From: Planctomycetota bacterium
GTDB lineage: Bacteria > Planctomycetota > J058 > JAJDCQ01
Reading direction: 5' to 3'
NCBI GenBank assembly: GCA_029260755.1
Contig: JAJDCQ010000213.1
Span: 62,001-126,000 of the forward strand
DNA length: 64,000 bases
Part shown: piece by piece, positions 41,648 through 50,640 of the stretch
How the letters are laid out: each line of letters opens with the position of its first letter
Position numbering within the stretch: position 1 is the stretch's first letter
Translations under genes and position numbers: made by a program
Notes under the pieces: model-generated
The model's input: only the letters and a program-made list of their open reading frames with translations
What the model was told of the DNA's origin: nothing
Database searches by the model: none

Positions 41648-42601
41648 TCACTCGGGTCCGAGCGAGACCTCGACGTTCGCCTCGCCGCTCGCGGCGACCT
41701 CGACCGGCAACTTCCGTCGTCCGAGCCGTTCGTGCCAGACGACGAGATCGTAGCGTCCCTTCGGGACGCCGGCGAGGGCGAAGCGACCGTCCTGGTCGGT
41801 CACCGTGACGTACGGGTGATCGCTCGCCACGACCCACCCGCTCATGAACCGGTGGATTCCGCAGCCGAGCTCGACGACCTCCTCGTGGCGCTGGAGCTCG
41901 ATCCGGTGCTCGCCGCCCGCGGGGATGAGCCCGTTCCACGACGAGGTCATCCCGGTGCTCTTCAGGTTGTGGAGGATGCCGTCCGCGTTGTGGAACCGCA
42001 GCGTCGTGCCGGTCGGCACGACGCGCACGTGCGGCCGGAACGCGCAGCGCTGGAGCTCCACCGTGCGCGCGCGCCGGTCCTCGGCGGTCCAGGCTCGCCC
42101 GCCGGCGACGCGCTTGAGGAGAACGACCGCGTTTCGGAGCCCGCGCGTGGCCGGGTCGACGAGGAGGCTCTCGTCCACCACGTCGCCGTCGACGCAGCAG
42201 TGCTCGCGGTCGACGGTCACCGCGATGTGGCGGACGCCGGGCGGCGGCCCATCGTAGAGGACGGCGCCGAGGATCGCGCCCGGCGCCTCGGGGGCCGCAG
42301 GCCCCGTCGCGGTCCCCGCGGCCGGCGGCGGCTCGAGGGCGCCGGGCGCTCCGCGATCGGCGACGAAGGCCACCGCGATCGCCGCCGGGACTCCGAGCGC
42401 CACGAGCGCGCCGACGACGAACGGCCCGATCCGGCTCCGGGTCGGCCGCGGGCGCGCGGCCGCGGCGGCGAGCGTCTGCGCCTCGAGGTCGGGGGGCGGC
42501 GTCACGCCTTCGAACCGCCCCAGGAGATCGAGGACCGCCTCGTCGGCCGCGTCGAGCGGGGCGGTCCCGTCGTCGTTGGTAGGGGGGAGGTGCTCGCTCA
42601 T
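41648..42601 (-). CDS. Single-pass membrane protein with extracytoplasmic cupredoxin-like domain; candidate anti-sigma factor/sensor
   Basis: ATGA overlap with ECF sigma gene; cytoplasmic ~70 aa, TM, then GILHNLKS...[10 protein letters not shown]...[21 protein letters not shown]. Confidence 0.65.
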   Translation of the reverse strand: MSEHLPPTNDDGTAPLDAADEAVLDLLGRFEGVTPPPDLEAQTLAAAAARPRPTRSRIGPFVVGALVALGVPAAIAVAFVADRGAPGALEPPPAAGTATGPAAPEAPGAILGAVLYDGPPPGVRHIAVTVDREHCCVDGDVVDESLLVDPATRGLRNAVVLLKRVAGGRAWTAEDRRARTVELQRCAFRPHVRVVPTGTTLRFHNADGILHNLKSTGMTSSWNGLIPAGGEHRIELQRHEEVVELGCGIHRFMSGWVVASDHPYVTVTDQDGRFALAGVPKGRYDLVVWHERLGRRKLPVEVAASGEANVEVSLGPE

Positions 42602-43215
42602 CGGTCTCGCTCGAGCAGCGGCCGGAGCCGCGCGAGGGCGTAACGGAAGCGACTGTGGACGGTGCCGATCGGAACGTCGGTCCGCTCGGCGATCTCGGGG
42701 AACGAGAGCCCCTCCCACATCCGGAGGAGGACGACCTCGCGCTGCTCGATCGGGAGCTCGAAGAGCGCGGCGTTGACCCGCTCGACGTCGACCTCGCTCT
42801 CGCCCGCGCGGGCGCGGACGACCTGGGGCGCGCGCCGCTCGAGGACCCGGCGGGCCTGACGGTCGGTCGCGACGCGACGGTGGGCGTCGATCGCGAGGTT
42901 GCGGGCGACCCGGTGGAGCCAGGGCTCGAGGGCGCGTCCGTCGTCGATGCTGTTGCCGGCGGCGCGTCCCCGCTCGCCGGTGCGGGCGAGGGCGCGCACG
43001 AACGTCTCCTGCACGACATCCTCCGCGGCCGCGGCGCTCGCCGTGATCGCGAGGGCCAGCCGATAGATCCGGGGTGCGGCCCGCCGGTAGAGCTGCGCCA
43101 GGGGGCCGGCGTTCGCCGCGCCGGGCGTCGAGTCATCCGGCGCGCAGCGAACGGAGCGCCCGGTGGGCGGTCGTGCGGCGCGCGGCGCGAACTCGGCTTC
43201 GGTCAGGTACACCAC
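42598..43215 (-). CDS. ECF subfamily RNA polymerase sigma-70 factor
   Basis: [15 protein letters not shown] (sigma2), [45 protein letters not shown] (sigma4). Confidence 0.9.
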   Translation of the reverse strand: MVYLTEAEFAPRAARPPTGRSVRCAPDDSTPGAANAGPLAQLYRRAAPRIYRLALAITASAAAAEDVVQETFVRALARTGERGRAAGNSIDDGRALEPWLHRVARNLAIDAHRRVATDRQARRVLERRAPQVVRARAGESEVDVERVNAALFELPIEQREVVLLRMWEGLSFPEIAERTDVPIGTVHSRFRYALARLRPLLERDR

Positions 43216-43344
43216 CTGCCCTCCCCGTTCATCACGTTCGACGCGCCGGTTCCCATCTGATCCGTCCGGAAATGCGCGCGCCCCCTCCGATGCCTATGCG
43301 TCGGCGCGCGCCCGGACGGTACCCGATTTCGGCGGGTTCAGCGG

Positions 43345-43636
43345 CGAGAGCGTGCGATCGCCGTCGCGATGAACGATCCACAGACTTCACAGATTACACA
43401 GATTGCCGCGGGCGGGTCCGAGTCGTTGCCGATGCCGAAAACGGGCCTGCGCCCTTCGGCGAGGGATGACCTCCTTCGGCAGCTCGTAATCTGTGTAATC
43501 TGTGAAATCTGTGGATCGTCGGCCGTTCGGAGCGGGGACCCTCGTGTTCCTGGAACGGAGCGCGGGCGCCGGCAATGGAAATCCGTGTGGGCAGCTCGCA
43601 ATCCAGTCAATCCGCGCCATCCGCGGTTCCCACCGG
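43345..43636. repeat. Composite repeat locus 3: family A inverted repeat (43375-43517), inverted relative to locus 1, plus solitary family B arm (43597-43630)
   Basis: 30-bp arms with one mismatch; loop and flanks homologous to reverse complement of 1838-2065. Confidence 0.9.
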
Positions 43637-43639
43637 GCC

Positions 43640-44791
43640 TCAGCGCGGGACGGGGATCGGCGCACCGGGCAGCGGCACGCAGAGGTTACACCAGCTCGGC
43701 GCGGGAAACGGGTGGTAGCGCGCATCGCCGAGGATCAGGCATCCGTCGGGCGTCCGTCCGACGAACGGGTGGCGTGCGAAGAGACGCCAGGCGCGATGCT
43801 CGTCGGTCTCGCGGACGTTCGCGAGGGCCGGATCGTCGAGCCGTCGATCGAGGACGCGGACCGACCCCGTCGTCCCCCTCGCCAGGTCGACGAGCGACCA
43901 GCGAATCCGGGTCGGGCTCTCGACCAGGACATCGAAGCGCCACGGGGTGGCCGGCTGCGGGTGGACGCTCACCGCCGACACCGCCTCGTCGGGCGCGAGC
44001 GCGGGCCGGACGGCTCCAAGCCCATGCTCGGCGGCGACCCGGCTCGCCGTCGCGAGGCCGGCGACGTGGAGGACGGCGATCGCCAGGGCGACGCCCGCGG
44101 CGGCCCGCGGACGCGCGGTGCCGACGCCGGCGGCCCGGAGCGCGGCGACGAGGCCGACCGCCGCGATCCAGGTAAGCCCGACCCCGAGCGGAGCGCGCCC
44201 GCTCCCGAGGATCGGCACCGCCGCGACCGCGGCGATGGCCGCCCACCTCACGCCGTGCCGCATCCCGCGCGGCCCGGTCAGGCAGACGGCCGAGCCGAGG
44301 ACGAGCCAGATCCAGGGGTCGACGATGAAGACGGCGTCGCCGAAGTAGCGGAGATCGGAGACCGGGAGCCACGGCCGCACCCCGTAGGTGTTCAGAAGGT
44401 CGAGGAGCGGATGGCTCGCGAGCCCGATCGTCGCCGCGGTCAGGAGCGGGAGGAAGCGGACCGGCCGGCGTGGCGGGCTGACGGCGCCCTCGTCGCTCTC
44501 GCCGTCGCCACCGCGGGGCGAGGCCGCCTCGTCTCGCCGCCGCTGCAGCCATCGGCCGAGCGACCACATCGCGGCGGCGAGGAGCGGGATCTGGACGAGG
44601 ATCCCGATCGCCGCGTGGGTGATCCCGCGGTGATGCTCGAGGTACGCCGTCTGTCCGAACGGGCTGACGATGATGTCGGCGTCGGGCAGGTTCGCGGCGA
44701 TGACGAGGGTCGGCATCGCGAGCGCCCCGAGCCGTTCGACGCCGGCGCGCCCGATCGTCAGGCCGAGGAGGGTGTGGGTGACGTTGTCCAA
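43640..44791 (-). CDS. Membrane-bound metal-dependent hydrolase (YdjM/DUF457-like)
   Basis: MDNVTHTLLGLTIGRAG...ANLPDADII...HHRGITHA. Confidence 0.8.
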   Translation of the reverse strand: MDNVTHTLLGLTIGRAGVERLGALAMPTLVIAANLPDADIIVSPFGQTAYLEHHRGITHAAIGILVQIPLLAAAMWSLGRWLQRRRDEAASPRGGDGESDEGAVSPPRRPVRFLPLLTAATIGLASHPLLDLLNTYGVRPWLPVSDLRYFGDAVFIVDPWIWLVLGSAVCLTGPRGMRHGVRWAAIAAVAAVPILGSGRAPLGVGLTWIAAVGLVAALRAAGVGTARPRAAAGVALAIAVLHVAGLATASRVAAEHGLGAVRPALAPDEAVSAVSVHPQPATPWRFDVLVESPTRIRWSLVDLARGTTGSVRVLDRRLDDPALANVRETDEHRAWRLFARHPFVGRTPDGCLILGDARYHPFPAPSWCNLCVPLPGAPIPVPR

Positions 44792-44799
44792 GCCCGGGC

Positions 44800-46518
44800 C
44801 TACGAGGCGGCGACGGCGAGCGTCGTTCCTCGCACGACCGCCTCGATCTCGGCGCCGTCGAGGACGTCGAGCGCCGGAATGCCCGAGGGCGGGAGCGGCT
44901 GGATGTGGCGCGCGACGTGGCGCCGAGCGATCAGCGCGGCGCGGCGGTCGCCGCCCTCGAGGTCGCGGGCCGCGTCCTCGAGGAGCAGGAGCGCCTGGGC
45001 CGCGCGGCCGGCCCGGATCGCGAGGTCGCGGGCGACGCGCTCGTCGACGCCGAAGGTGCCGCCGGCATCCCCGCCGGCGGCGATCGCCGCGTCGGCCGCC
45101 TCACGGACGGCCCGGATCGACGCGAGGGTCGTCGCGGCCGCGTCGGTCAGCTCATCGGGAGGGCAGGCGAGCGCGCGCTCGGCCCGGGCGAGGAGCGCGT
45201 CGTGGGCGCGGCTCTTCCCGAACGCGCGGGCGAGGAGGTCGATGCCGAGGATGTTGGTGGTGCCCTCCCAGATCGGGAGGACCTGCGCGTCGCGGAGGAG
45301 GCGGGCCGTCACGAACTCCTCGACGTAGCCGTTGCCGCCGAGGCACTCGATCGCCTCACTCGTGGCGGCGACCGCCTGCTTGGCGGTGAGGAGCTTGGCG
45401 ACGGGCGTCAGCGCGCGCAGGAGCGTCGCCTCCTCGTCGCTCGCGGTCCCCGCGTCGACCGCGTCGATGAGGCGGGCCGCCTCGAACGTGAGCGCCGCGG
45501 AGCTCTCCGCCTCGACGGCGAGGTCGGCGAGCACCTCGCGATGGAGCGGGTGATCGCGAAGGAGCCGTCCGAACGCCCGCCGCTCGTCGGCCCACGCGAC
45601 GGCCTCGACGAGGCCGCGCCGGATGCAGGCGCAGCTCGCCACCGCGTTGTAGAGGCGGCTCAGGTTGATCATCTCCGCCATCGCCTTGAACCCGGCCGGC
45701 GGCGCGGCGAGCAGGGTCGCCTCGGCGTCCTCGAGATGGCTCTCCGCCGTCGGCATCGACCGCGTGCCGAGCTTGTCCTTGAGCCGCCGGAAGCGGATGC
45801 CGTTCCGGCTCCCGTCCTCGCGGTGGAGCCGCACGATGAAGAGCGACAGGCCGGCCGTCCCCGGTGGGGCGCCCTCGGGGCGCGCGAGGACGAGCATCAC
45901 CTCGGCGCCCGCGTTCGAGGTGAACCACTTGTCGCCGGTGAGCAGCCACCGGTCGCCGTCGCGGCGGGCGACCGTCTCGTTGGCGCCGACGTCGCTCCCG
46001 CCCTGCTTCTCGGTGAGCCACATGGCGCCTTCCCAGCGCTCCCCGGCGTCGCGGCTGGCGAGGCGCGGGACGAAGCGCTCGGCGACCGGCGCCGGCGCGA
46101 ACCGCTCGATCACCCGGGCCGCCCCGTTCGTCATGCAGATCGGGCAGAAGAGCCCGTTCTCCGCCTGACCGAAGAGGTAGCCCAGCGCGAGGACGAGGCT
46201 CTGCGGGGCCCGGCCGCCGCCGGGGCGGGCGTCGTCCTCGTAGGCGAGCCCGACGATGCCGTTGCCGTAGGAGAGGTCGCGGAGGCGCTCGTAGCTCGGG
46301 TGGAAGCGGACCTCGTCGATCCGCTCGCCCTGGCGGTCGTAGCGCTCGATCCAGGGCGTGAAGCGGTTCGCGTCGAAGGCGAGGGCGTCCGCCTCGCCGC
46401 CGGCGACCTCGCCCATCGCGGAGAGGTGCGCCTCGCCCCAGGCGATGTCGTCGCCGAGCACCCTCGCGATCCGGCGTCGGAACGAGGGGTCGGCGAGGTA
46501 GAGGTTGGTCGTCTCCAT
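44800..46518 (-). CDS. Acyl-CoA dehydrogenase, AidB-like
   Basis: MWLTEKQGGSDVGANET, TGDKWFTSNAGAEVMLVLARP, ECLGGNGYVEE. Confidence 0.85.
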   Translation of the reverse strand: METTNLYLADPSFRRRIARVLGDDIAWGEAHLSAMGEVAGGEADALAFDANRFTPWIERYDRQGERIDEVRFHPSYERLRDLSYGNGIVGLAYEDDARPGGGRAPQSLVLALGYLFGQAENGLFCPICMTNGAARVIERFAPAPVAERFVPRLASRDAGERWEGAMWLTEKQGGSDVGANETVARRDGDRWLLTGDKWFTSNAGAEVMLVLARPEGAPPGTAGLSLFIVRLHREDGSRNGIRFRRLKDKLGTRSMPTAESHLEDAEATLLAAPPAGFKAMAEMINLSRLYNAVASCACIRRGLVEAVAWADERRAFGRLLRDHPLHREVLADLAVEAESSAALTFEAARLIDAVDAGTASDEEATLLRALTPVAKLLTAKQAVAATSEAIECLGGNGYVEEFVTARLLRDAQVLPIWEGTTNILGIDLLARAFGKSRAHDALLARAERALACPPDELTDAAATTLASIRAVREAADAAIAAGGDAGGTFGVDERVARDLAIRAGRAAQALLLLEDAARDLEGGDRRAALIARRHVARHIQPLPPSGIPALDVLDGAEIEAVVRGTTLAVAAS

Positions 46519-46544
46519 CGGCGGTGCCCCGTTCGTCGGTCGTC

Positions 46545-47954
46545 TCAGCCGCGGACGCTGAGGATGAACTTGCGCCAGTCCTGGGTGAACTTCGCCAGGT
46601 CGATCTTCCCGAACGACTTGTCGAACGCCGCGCGCGACCCGGAGCCCTTCTTCAACTCCTTGAAGTAGTCCTTCAGGGTCCCGAACCAGATGAACTTGCC
46701 CTTGTCGTCGCGACGCTCGCAGCAGAAGTAGATCAGCGACCAGGCCATCGCGTAGTGGAGGCCTGCGTCGCCGCCGTACATCTCCGCCTTGGTCATCAGC
46801 ATGAGCTCGTCGACGCGCGGGTGGTTGCCGTTGCGGAGCGCCCGCTTGATCGTCTCGAGCCGCCACGGGTTCGGCGCCGTCTTGTAGGACTCCTTGCCCT
46901 TGTCGTTGACGTAGACGCTCGGGCCGAAGAAGTCGCCGAGCCCCTCGTTGAACCACTGAGGCGCCTCGTCGAGGAAGGTGTGGAGGAACTGATGGAAGCC
47001 CTCGTGGTGGAGGACGATCATCGTGTCCTTCTGGTCGCGGTAGCGGAACAGCTCGAGGCTTCGGAACTGCGGGCTGTAGTGGCCGCCTGCGCCGTCGGGG
47101 CCGCCGTTCTGGTGGTACTCCTGCTTGTTCGCGTAGACGATGATCGGGAACTTGCGGCCCTTGCCGCCGTCCTCGCCGAAGACCTGCTTGTAGAGCCGGT
47201 GGATCAGCTCGGCGCGGTGGGCGAGGAAGTCGGCGAACTCCTGGCTGACGTTCGTGTTGATCGAGTAGTGCTCGCTCTCGGCCTCGAACCGCTGCGGCCA
47301 GTCGGGTCCCTTGAACGCGCGCTTGATCCGGTCGCGGAGGGTGGCGAGCTCGCGGTCGCCGCGCGCGATCTTGCCGGCGCGGTCGATGTCGGCGATCGCC
47401 TCATCCACGTCGCCGACGGCGACGTGGAGAAGCATCGCGCGACGCTTGTAGGGCTCGGCCCAGGTCGGGGCGAGGTCGATCGTCTTCTCGTACCACCGCT
47501 TCGCGTCCTTCCACTTGTGGAGGTGGCAGTAGTTGTCGGCGATCTCGAGCACCGTCTCGAACGCCTTCGGAGAGAGCTCGATCGCCTGCTTGAGGACGCG
47601 CCGGGCGTCCTCGTAGTCGCCGGTGAACTGGTAGGCGATGCCGAGGTAGTGGAGGGGTAGGAGCGCCTTCCGCGCCGAGCGGCGGGCGTCGTCGAGCATC
47701 GAGATCGCCCGGTCGAGGTTGGCCCGGGTCGGCCGCGACTCGGCGAGCTTCCACGCCCGCTCCGCCTCGAGGCACGTCTTGCGCGCCTTGGGCGTGAGGT
47801 CGCTCGGCCAGACGAGGTAGCCGCTCTCGGGGTCCTTCGGCGCCGCCGGCGCGAGGCTCGGAGCGGCCGTCGCGACCGCGAGGACGGCGACGAAGGCGAG
47901 CGCCGTGACGAGGGCGCGACGCATCGGCGAGAGGGCGCGGATTCGACGGGACAT
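46545..47954 (-). CDS. Secreted TPR protein with gluzincin-type peptidase-like domain (DUF1570/peptidase MA-like)
   Basis: Signal peptide; TPR; LHHEGFHQFLHTFLDEAPQWFNEGLGDFFG (HExxH). Confidence 0.7.
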   Translation of the reverse strand: MSRRIRALSPMRRALVTALAFVAVLAVATAAPSLAPAAPKDPESGYLVWPSDLTPKARKTCLEAERAWKLAESRPTRANLDRAISMLDDARRSARKALLPLHYLGIAYQFTGDYEDARRVLKQAIELSPKAFETVLEIADNYCHLHKWKDAKRWYEKTIDLAPTWAEPYKRRAMLLHVAVGDVDEAIADIDRAGKIARGDRELATLRDRIKRAFKGPDWPQRFEAESEHYSINTNVSQEFADFLAHRAELIHRLYKQVFGEDGGKGRKFPIIVYANKQEYHQNGGPDGAGGHYSPQFRSLELFRYRDQKDTMIVLHHEGFHQFLHTFLDEAPQWFNEGLGDFFGPSVYVNDKGKESYKTAPNPWRLETIKRALRNGNHPRVDELMLMTKAEMYGGDAGLHYAMAWSLIYFCCERRDDKGKFIWFGTLKDYFKELKKGSGSRAAFDKSFGKIDLAKFTQDWRKFILSVRG

Positions 47955-48125
47955 GAGCGCGTCTCCGACTCGTGGGCCGGCGCGCCCCCGGGGTCGGCGG
48001 AGGGGCGGTCCCGGCGGTGGAAGCCGCATCCTAGCGGGTCGGAGGGCCGCGTCAACGTCCGGTCGGCCTCAGGGGCGACGCTTCGCCCCGGCGACCGCTG
48101 GACTCGACGTCGACCGGCGGCCGAC

Positions 48126-49571
48126 TCACCCCGCCTCGTCGGCGCACTCCTCGCCGGGCCGGTAGCCCGGCGCGGTGCCGGCGATGATCCTCGCGGCGCC
48201 CTGGAGGCTCTCGTCGAGCGAGGGGTGAGCGTGGGTCGCGGTGCAGACGTGGGTGTAGGGCAGTCCGTGCTGGATCAGGACGGACACCTCGCCAACGACC
48301 GTGTCGACACCCTCGCCGACGGCCCGCACGCCGAGGATGCGGTCGTCCCCCTCGGGGGCGACGATCAGCTTCACGAAGCCGTCGCGGCACTTCATCGCGT
48401 GGCTGCGGTGGTTGCGGACGTTCGCCCACTTGCCGACGCGGACGTCGCCGAAGCGCTTCCGCGCCTCGGTCTCGTTCATCCCCGCTCCCGCGACCATCGG
48501 GAGGGTGAAGATGATGAACGGGACGTAGCTCGTCTCGAGCGGTTCCTCGTCCGCGAACATGCGACGGACGGCGCACCGGCCCTCCGCCTCGCCGACGTGG
48601 ACGAGCGAGAGGTCGTGCTCGTTGTCGCGCTGGCCGACGTCGCCGACGGCGTAGACGTGGGGGAGGCTCGTCGCGGTCGCGTCGTCGGTCGGGATGTAGC
48701 CGCGTCCGTTGAGCTCGACGCCGGCCTCGGCGAGCCCGAGCCCCTCGGAGTTCGGGAGCCGGCCGATCGCGAGGAGGGCCGCCTCGGTGACGACCGGGTC
48801 GCCGTCGCCGAGGTCGGTCTGCACGACGCCGTCGATCACCTTCATCGACTGGCAGCGCGCGCTCGGGCGAAGGTCCATGCCGAGCTTTCCGAACGCGCGA
48901 TCGAGGGCGGCGCTCACGTCCTCGTCCTCGTGGCTGAAGATCCGCTCCTTGGTGTCGACGAGGGTCACCTTGGTGCCGAGCGCGGCGAAGATCGAGGCGA
49001 ACTCGCAGCCGATCACGCCCGCCCCGAGGACGAGGAGAGAGCTGAGGGGGCGGTCGATGTCGACGGCGTGATCGCTGCTGAGGATCCGCGCCCCGTCCGG
49101 CTCCATGCCCGGGAGGGCGCGCGGCCGGGTGCCGGTGGCGATGATGATCCGCTCACCCCGGAGGAGCCGGTCATCGCCGACCGCGATGGTGTGGGCGTCG
49201 GGCTGGAGCCGGCCGCGGCCCTCGACGAGGGTGACGCCGAGGTCGGCGAGCTGCTCCCGGCGCACCTGCCGGAGCTCCCGCGCCCCGGCCTCGTTGGCGG
49301 CGCGCAGCGCCGCGTGGTCGATCGAGTAGCCGCCGACCGCGAGGCGGAAGCGATGCCGGATGGCGTGGTGACTGCGGGCGATCTCGTAGAGGCTCTTGCT
49401 CTTGAACGCCCCCTCGAGCCCGTAGCCGAGGAGCTTCCCCTCGCTCACGATCGCGACCTTCTTGCCCCGGAGGGCGGCGGCCTCGGCCGCGGCGACCCCC
49501 GAGGGGCCGGCTCCCAGGATCACGAGGTCGAAGGACTCGGTCTTGGTCTTGTTCTTGGTCTTGGTCGTCAC
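48126..49571 (-). CDS. Pyridine nucleotide-disulfide oxidoreductase family (dihydrolipoamide dehydrogenase/SthA-like) lacking redox-active CxxxxC
   Basis: ILGAGPSGVAAAEAAA, LLVLGAGVIGCEFASIFAALGTKVTLVD, YAVGDVG, THAHPSLDES; disulfide position reads GYGLEGAFKSKSL. Confidence 0.85.
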   Translation of the reverse strand: MTTKTKNKTKTESFDLVILGAGPSGVAAAEAAALRGKKVAIVSEGKLLGYGLEGAFKSKSLYEIARSHHAIRHRFRLAVGGYSIDHAALRAANEAGARELRQVRREQLADLGVTLVEGRGRLQPDAHTIAVGDDRLLRGERIIIATGTRPRALPGMEPDGARILSSDHAVDIDRPLSSLLVLGAGVIGCEFASIFAALGTKVTLVDTKERIFSHEDEDVSAALDRAFGKLGMDLRPSARCQSMKVIDGVVQTDLGDGDPVVTEAALLAIGRLPNSEGLGLAEAGVELNGRGYIPTDDATATSLPHVYAVGDVGQRDNEHDLSLVHVGEAEGRCAVRRMFADEEPLETSYVPFIIFTLPMVAGAGMNETEARKRFGDVRVGKWANVRNHRSHAMKCRDGFVKLIVAPEGDDRILGVRAVGEGVDTVVGEVSVLIQHGLPYTHVCTATHAHPSLDESLQGAARIIAGTAPGYRPGEECADEAG

Positions 49572-49708
49572 GCGTGTCGCCTCCAGCCTGGGATGCTAGC
49601 GACATCGCGGGAGGCGGCAAGCGGCCGAGTGCTCTCGCGAACGGGTGAGCCGGCGTCGTTCCTGGGACGGATCTCGCGCGACGGTCATGGACCCCGGCGT
49701 CGGCAACT

Positions 49709-49797
49709 CGCAATCCGCGTCATCCGCGCAATCCGCGGTTCCACTCGTCTTCGCGCCGAGAGAACGAAACCGCGGATTGCGCGGATTGCGCGGACTG
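49709..49797. repeat. Family B intergenic inverted repeat, copy 2
   Basis: CGCAATCCGCGTCATCCGCGCAATCCGCGGTT ... AACCGCGGATTGCGCGGATTGCGCGGACTG; loop matches reverse complement of locus 1 copy. Confidence 0.85.
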
Positions 49798-49876
49798 TTT
49801 CCGGTCGGCGCCCAGTCGACGAGGGCTCCGCGTGAGCTTCGACGAGAGTCCATTGCCGACGCCCGCGCGTCGTGGG

Positions 49877-50551
49877 CTACCGGCCCGGGCGTCCCCGCTT
49901 CGGCTTCGCCTTCACCACCCCGCCCTCCGCCGGCTTCCCGAGCGCCCTCCGCAGCGCCTTCTCCGCGTCGGCGGGCTCGAAGCCGCGCGGGCCCATGCCG
50001 CCGCGGTAGATGAGCTCGCCGTCGGCCCCGACGACGAAGAGGCGATCCGGCCACGCTCCGTAGGCCTTCTCGGTCGCGTCGTCCATGCCGTCGACCACCG
50101 CGGGGATGTCGATCCCGAGGTCGACGACGCAGGTCGTGGCGACGCCGTCGCGCTCGTCCTGGGTCTTGGGGGTCTTGACGTTGATGCCGGCGCGGTCGTT
50201 CGCCTTCGTCCGCCAGCCGTCGACGGGGTGCGCCTCGCGGATGTAGACGAGGAGGAAGTGGGCGTCCTCACCGTACTCGGCGAACATCGCGTTGAGAGCT
50301 CCGACGGAGCTCCGGAACGGAGGTCAGGTGTAGGACCCGAAGACGAGGACGACCGGCTTTCCGGCCAGCTTGGAGAGCTGGGTCTCGTTCTCGCCCTTGG
50401 CGTCCTTCAGGGTGAAGTCGGGCGCCGGGTCGCCGACGGCGAGCTTGCAGCGGTCCTCGCGGCGGCCGCCCTGCTGGGCGATCGCGGGCAGGGCGAGGGC
50501 GAGGGTGGCGAGGCCGATTCCGGCCCCGACGACGAGCTTTGCAGTGGACAT
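49877..50551 (-). CDS. Predicted secreted selenoprotein, iodothyronine deiodinase-like thioredoxin-fold; UGA (50324-50326) read as selenocysteine
   Basis: ORFs 50324-50584 and 49877-50287 join in the same frame: ...LAGKPVVLVFGSYT[UGA]PPFRSSVGALNAMFAEYGEDAHFLLVYIREAHPVDGW...; signal peptide MSTAKLVVGAGIGLATLALALPAIAQ. Confidence 0.85.
50296..50312 (-). promoter_or_regulatory. Candidate bacterial SECIS hairpin
   Basis: Minus strand: UGA + CCTCCGTTCCG (11 nt) + GAGCTCC GTC GGAGCTC, perfect 7-bp stem. Confidence 0.6.
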
Positions 50552-50640
50552 GGGGATTCCCCTCCGTGGTGGGGCGACGCGCACCCCTTGAACGCCCGCC
50601 GCCGACCGAGGTTCCGGAGGAACCTCAAGTCGTTGCGATG

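Noticed and set aside
49877-50287. Independent small gene downstream of a truncated thioredoxin-like ORF, or a simple pseudogene
   Set aside because: Reading frame, domain continuity across the UGA, deiodinase motifs on both sides and the hairpin fit selenocysteine recoding better; a point mutation is not formally excluded.
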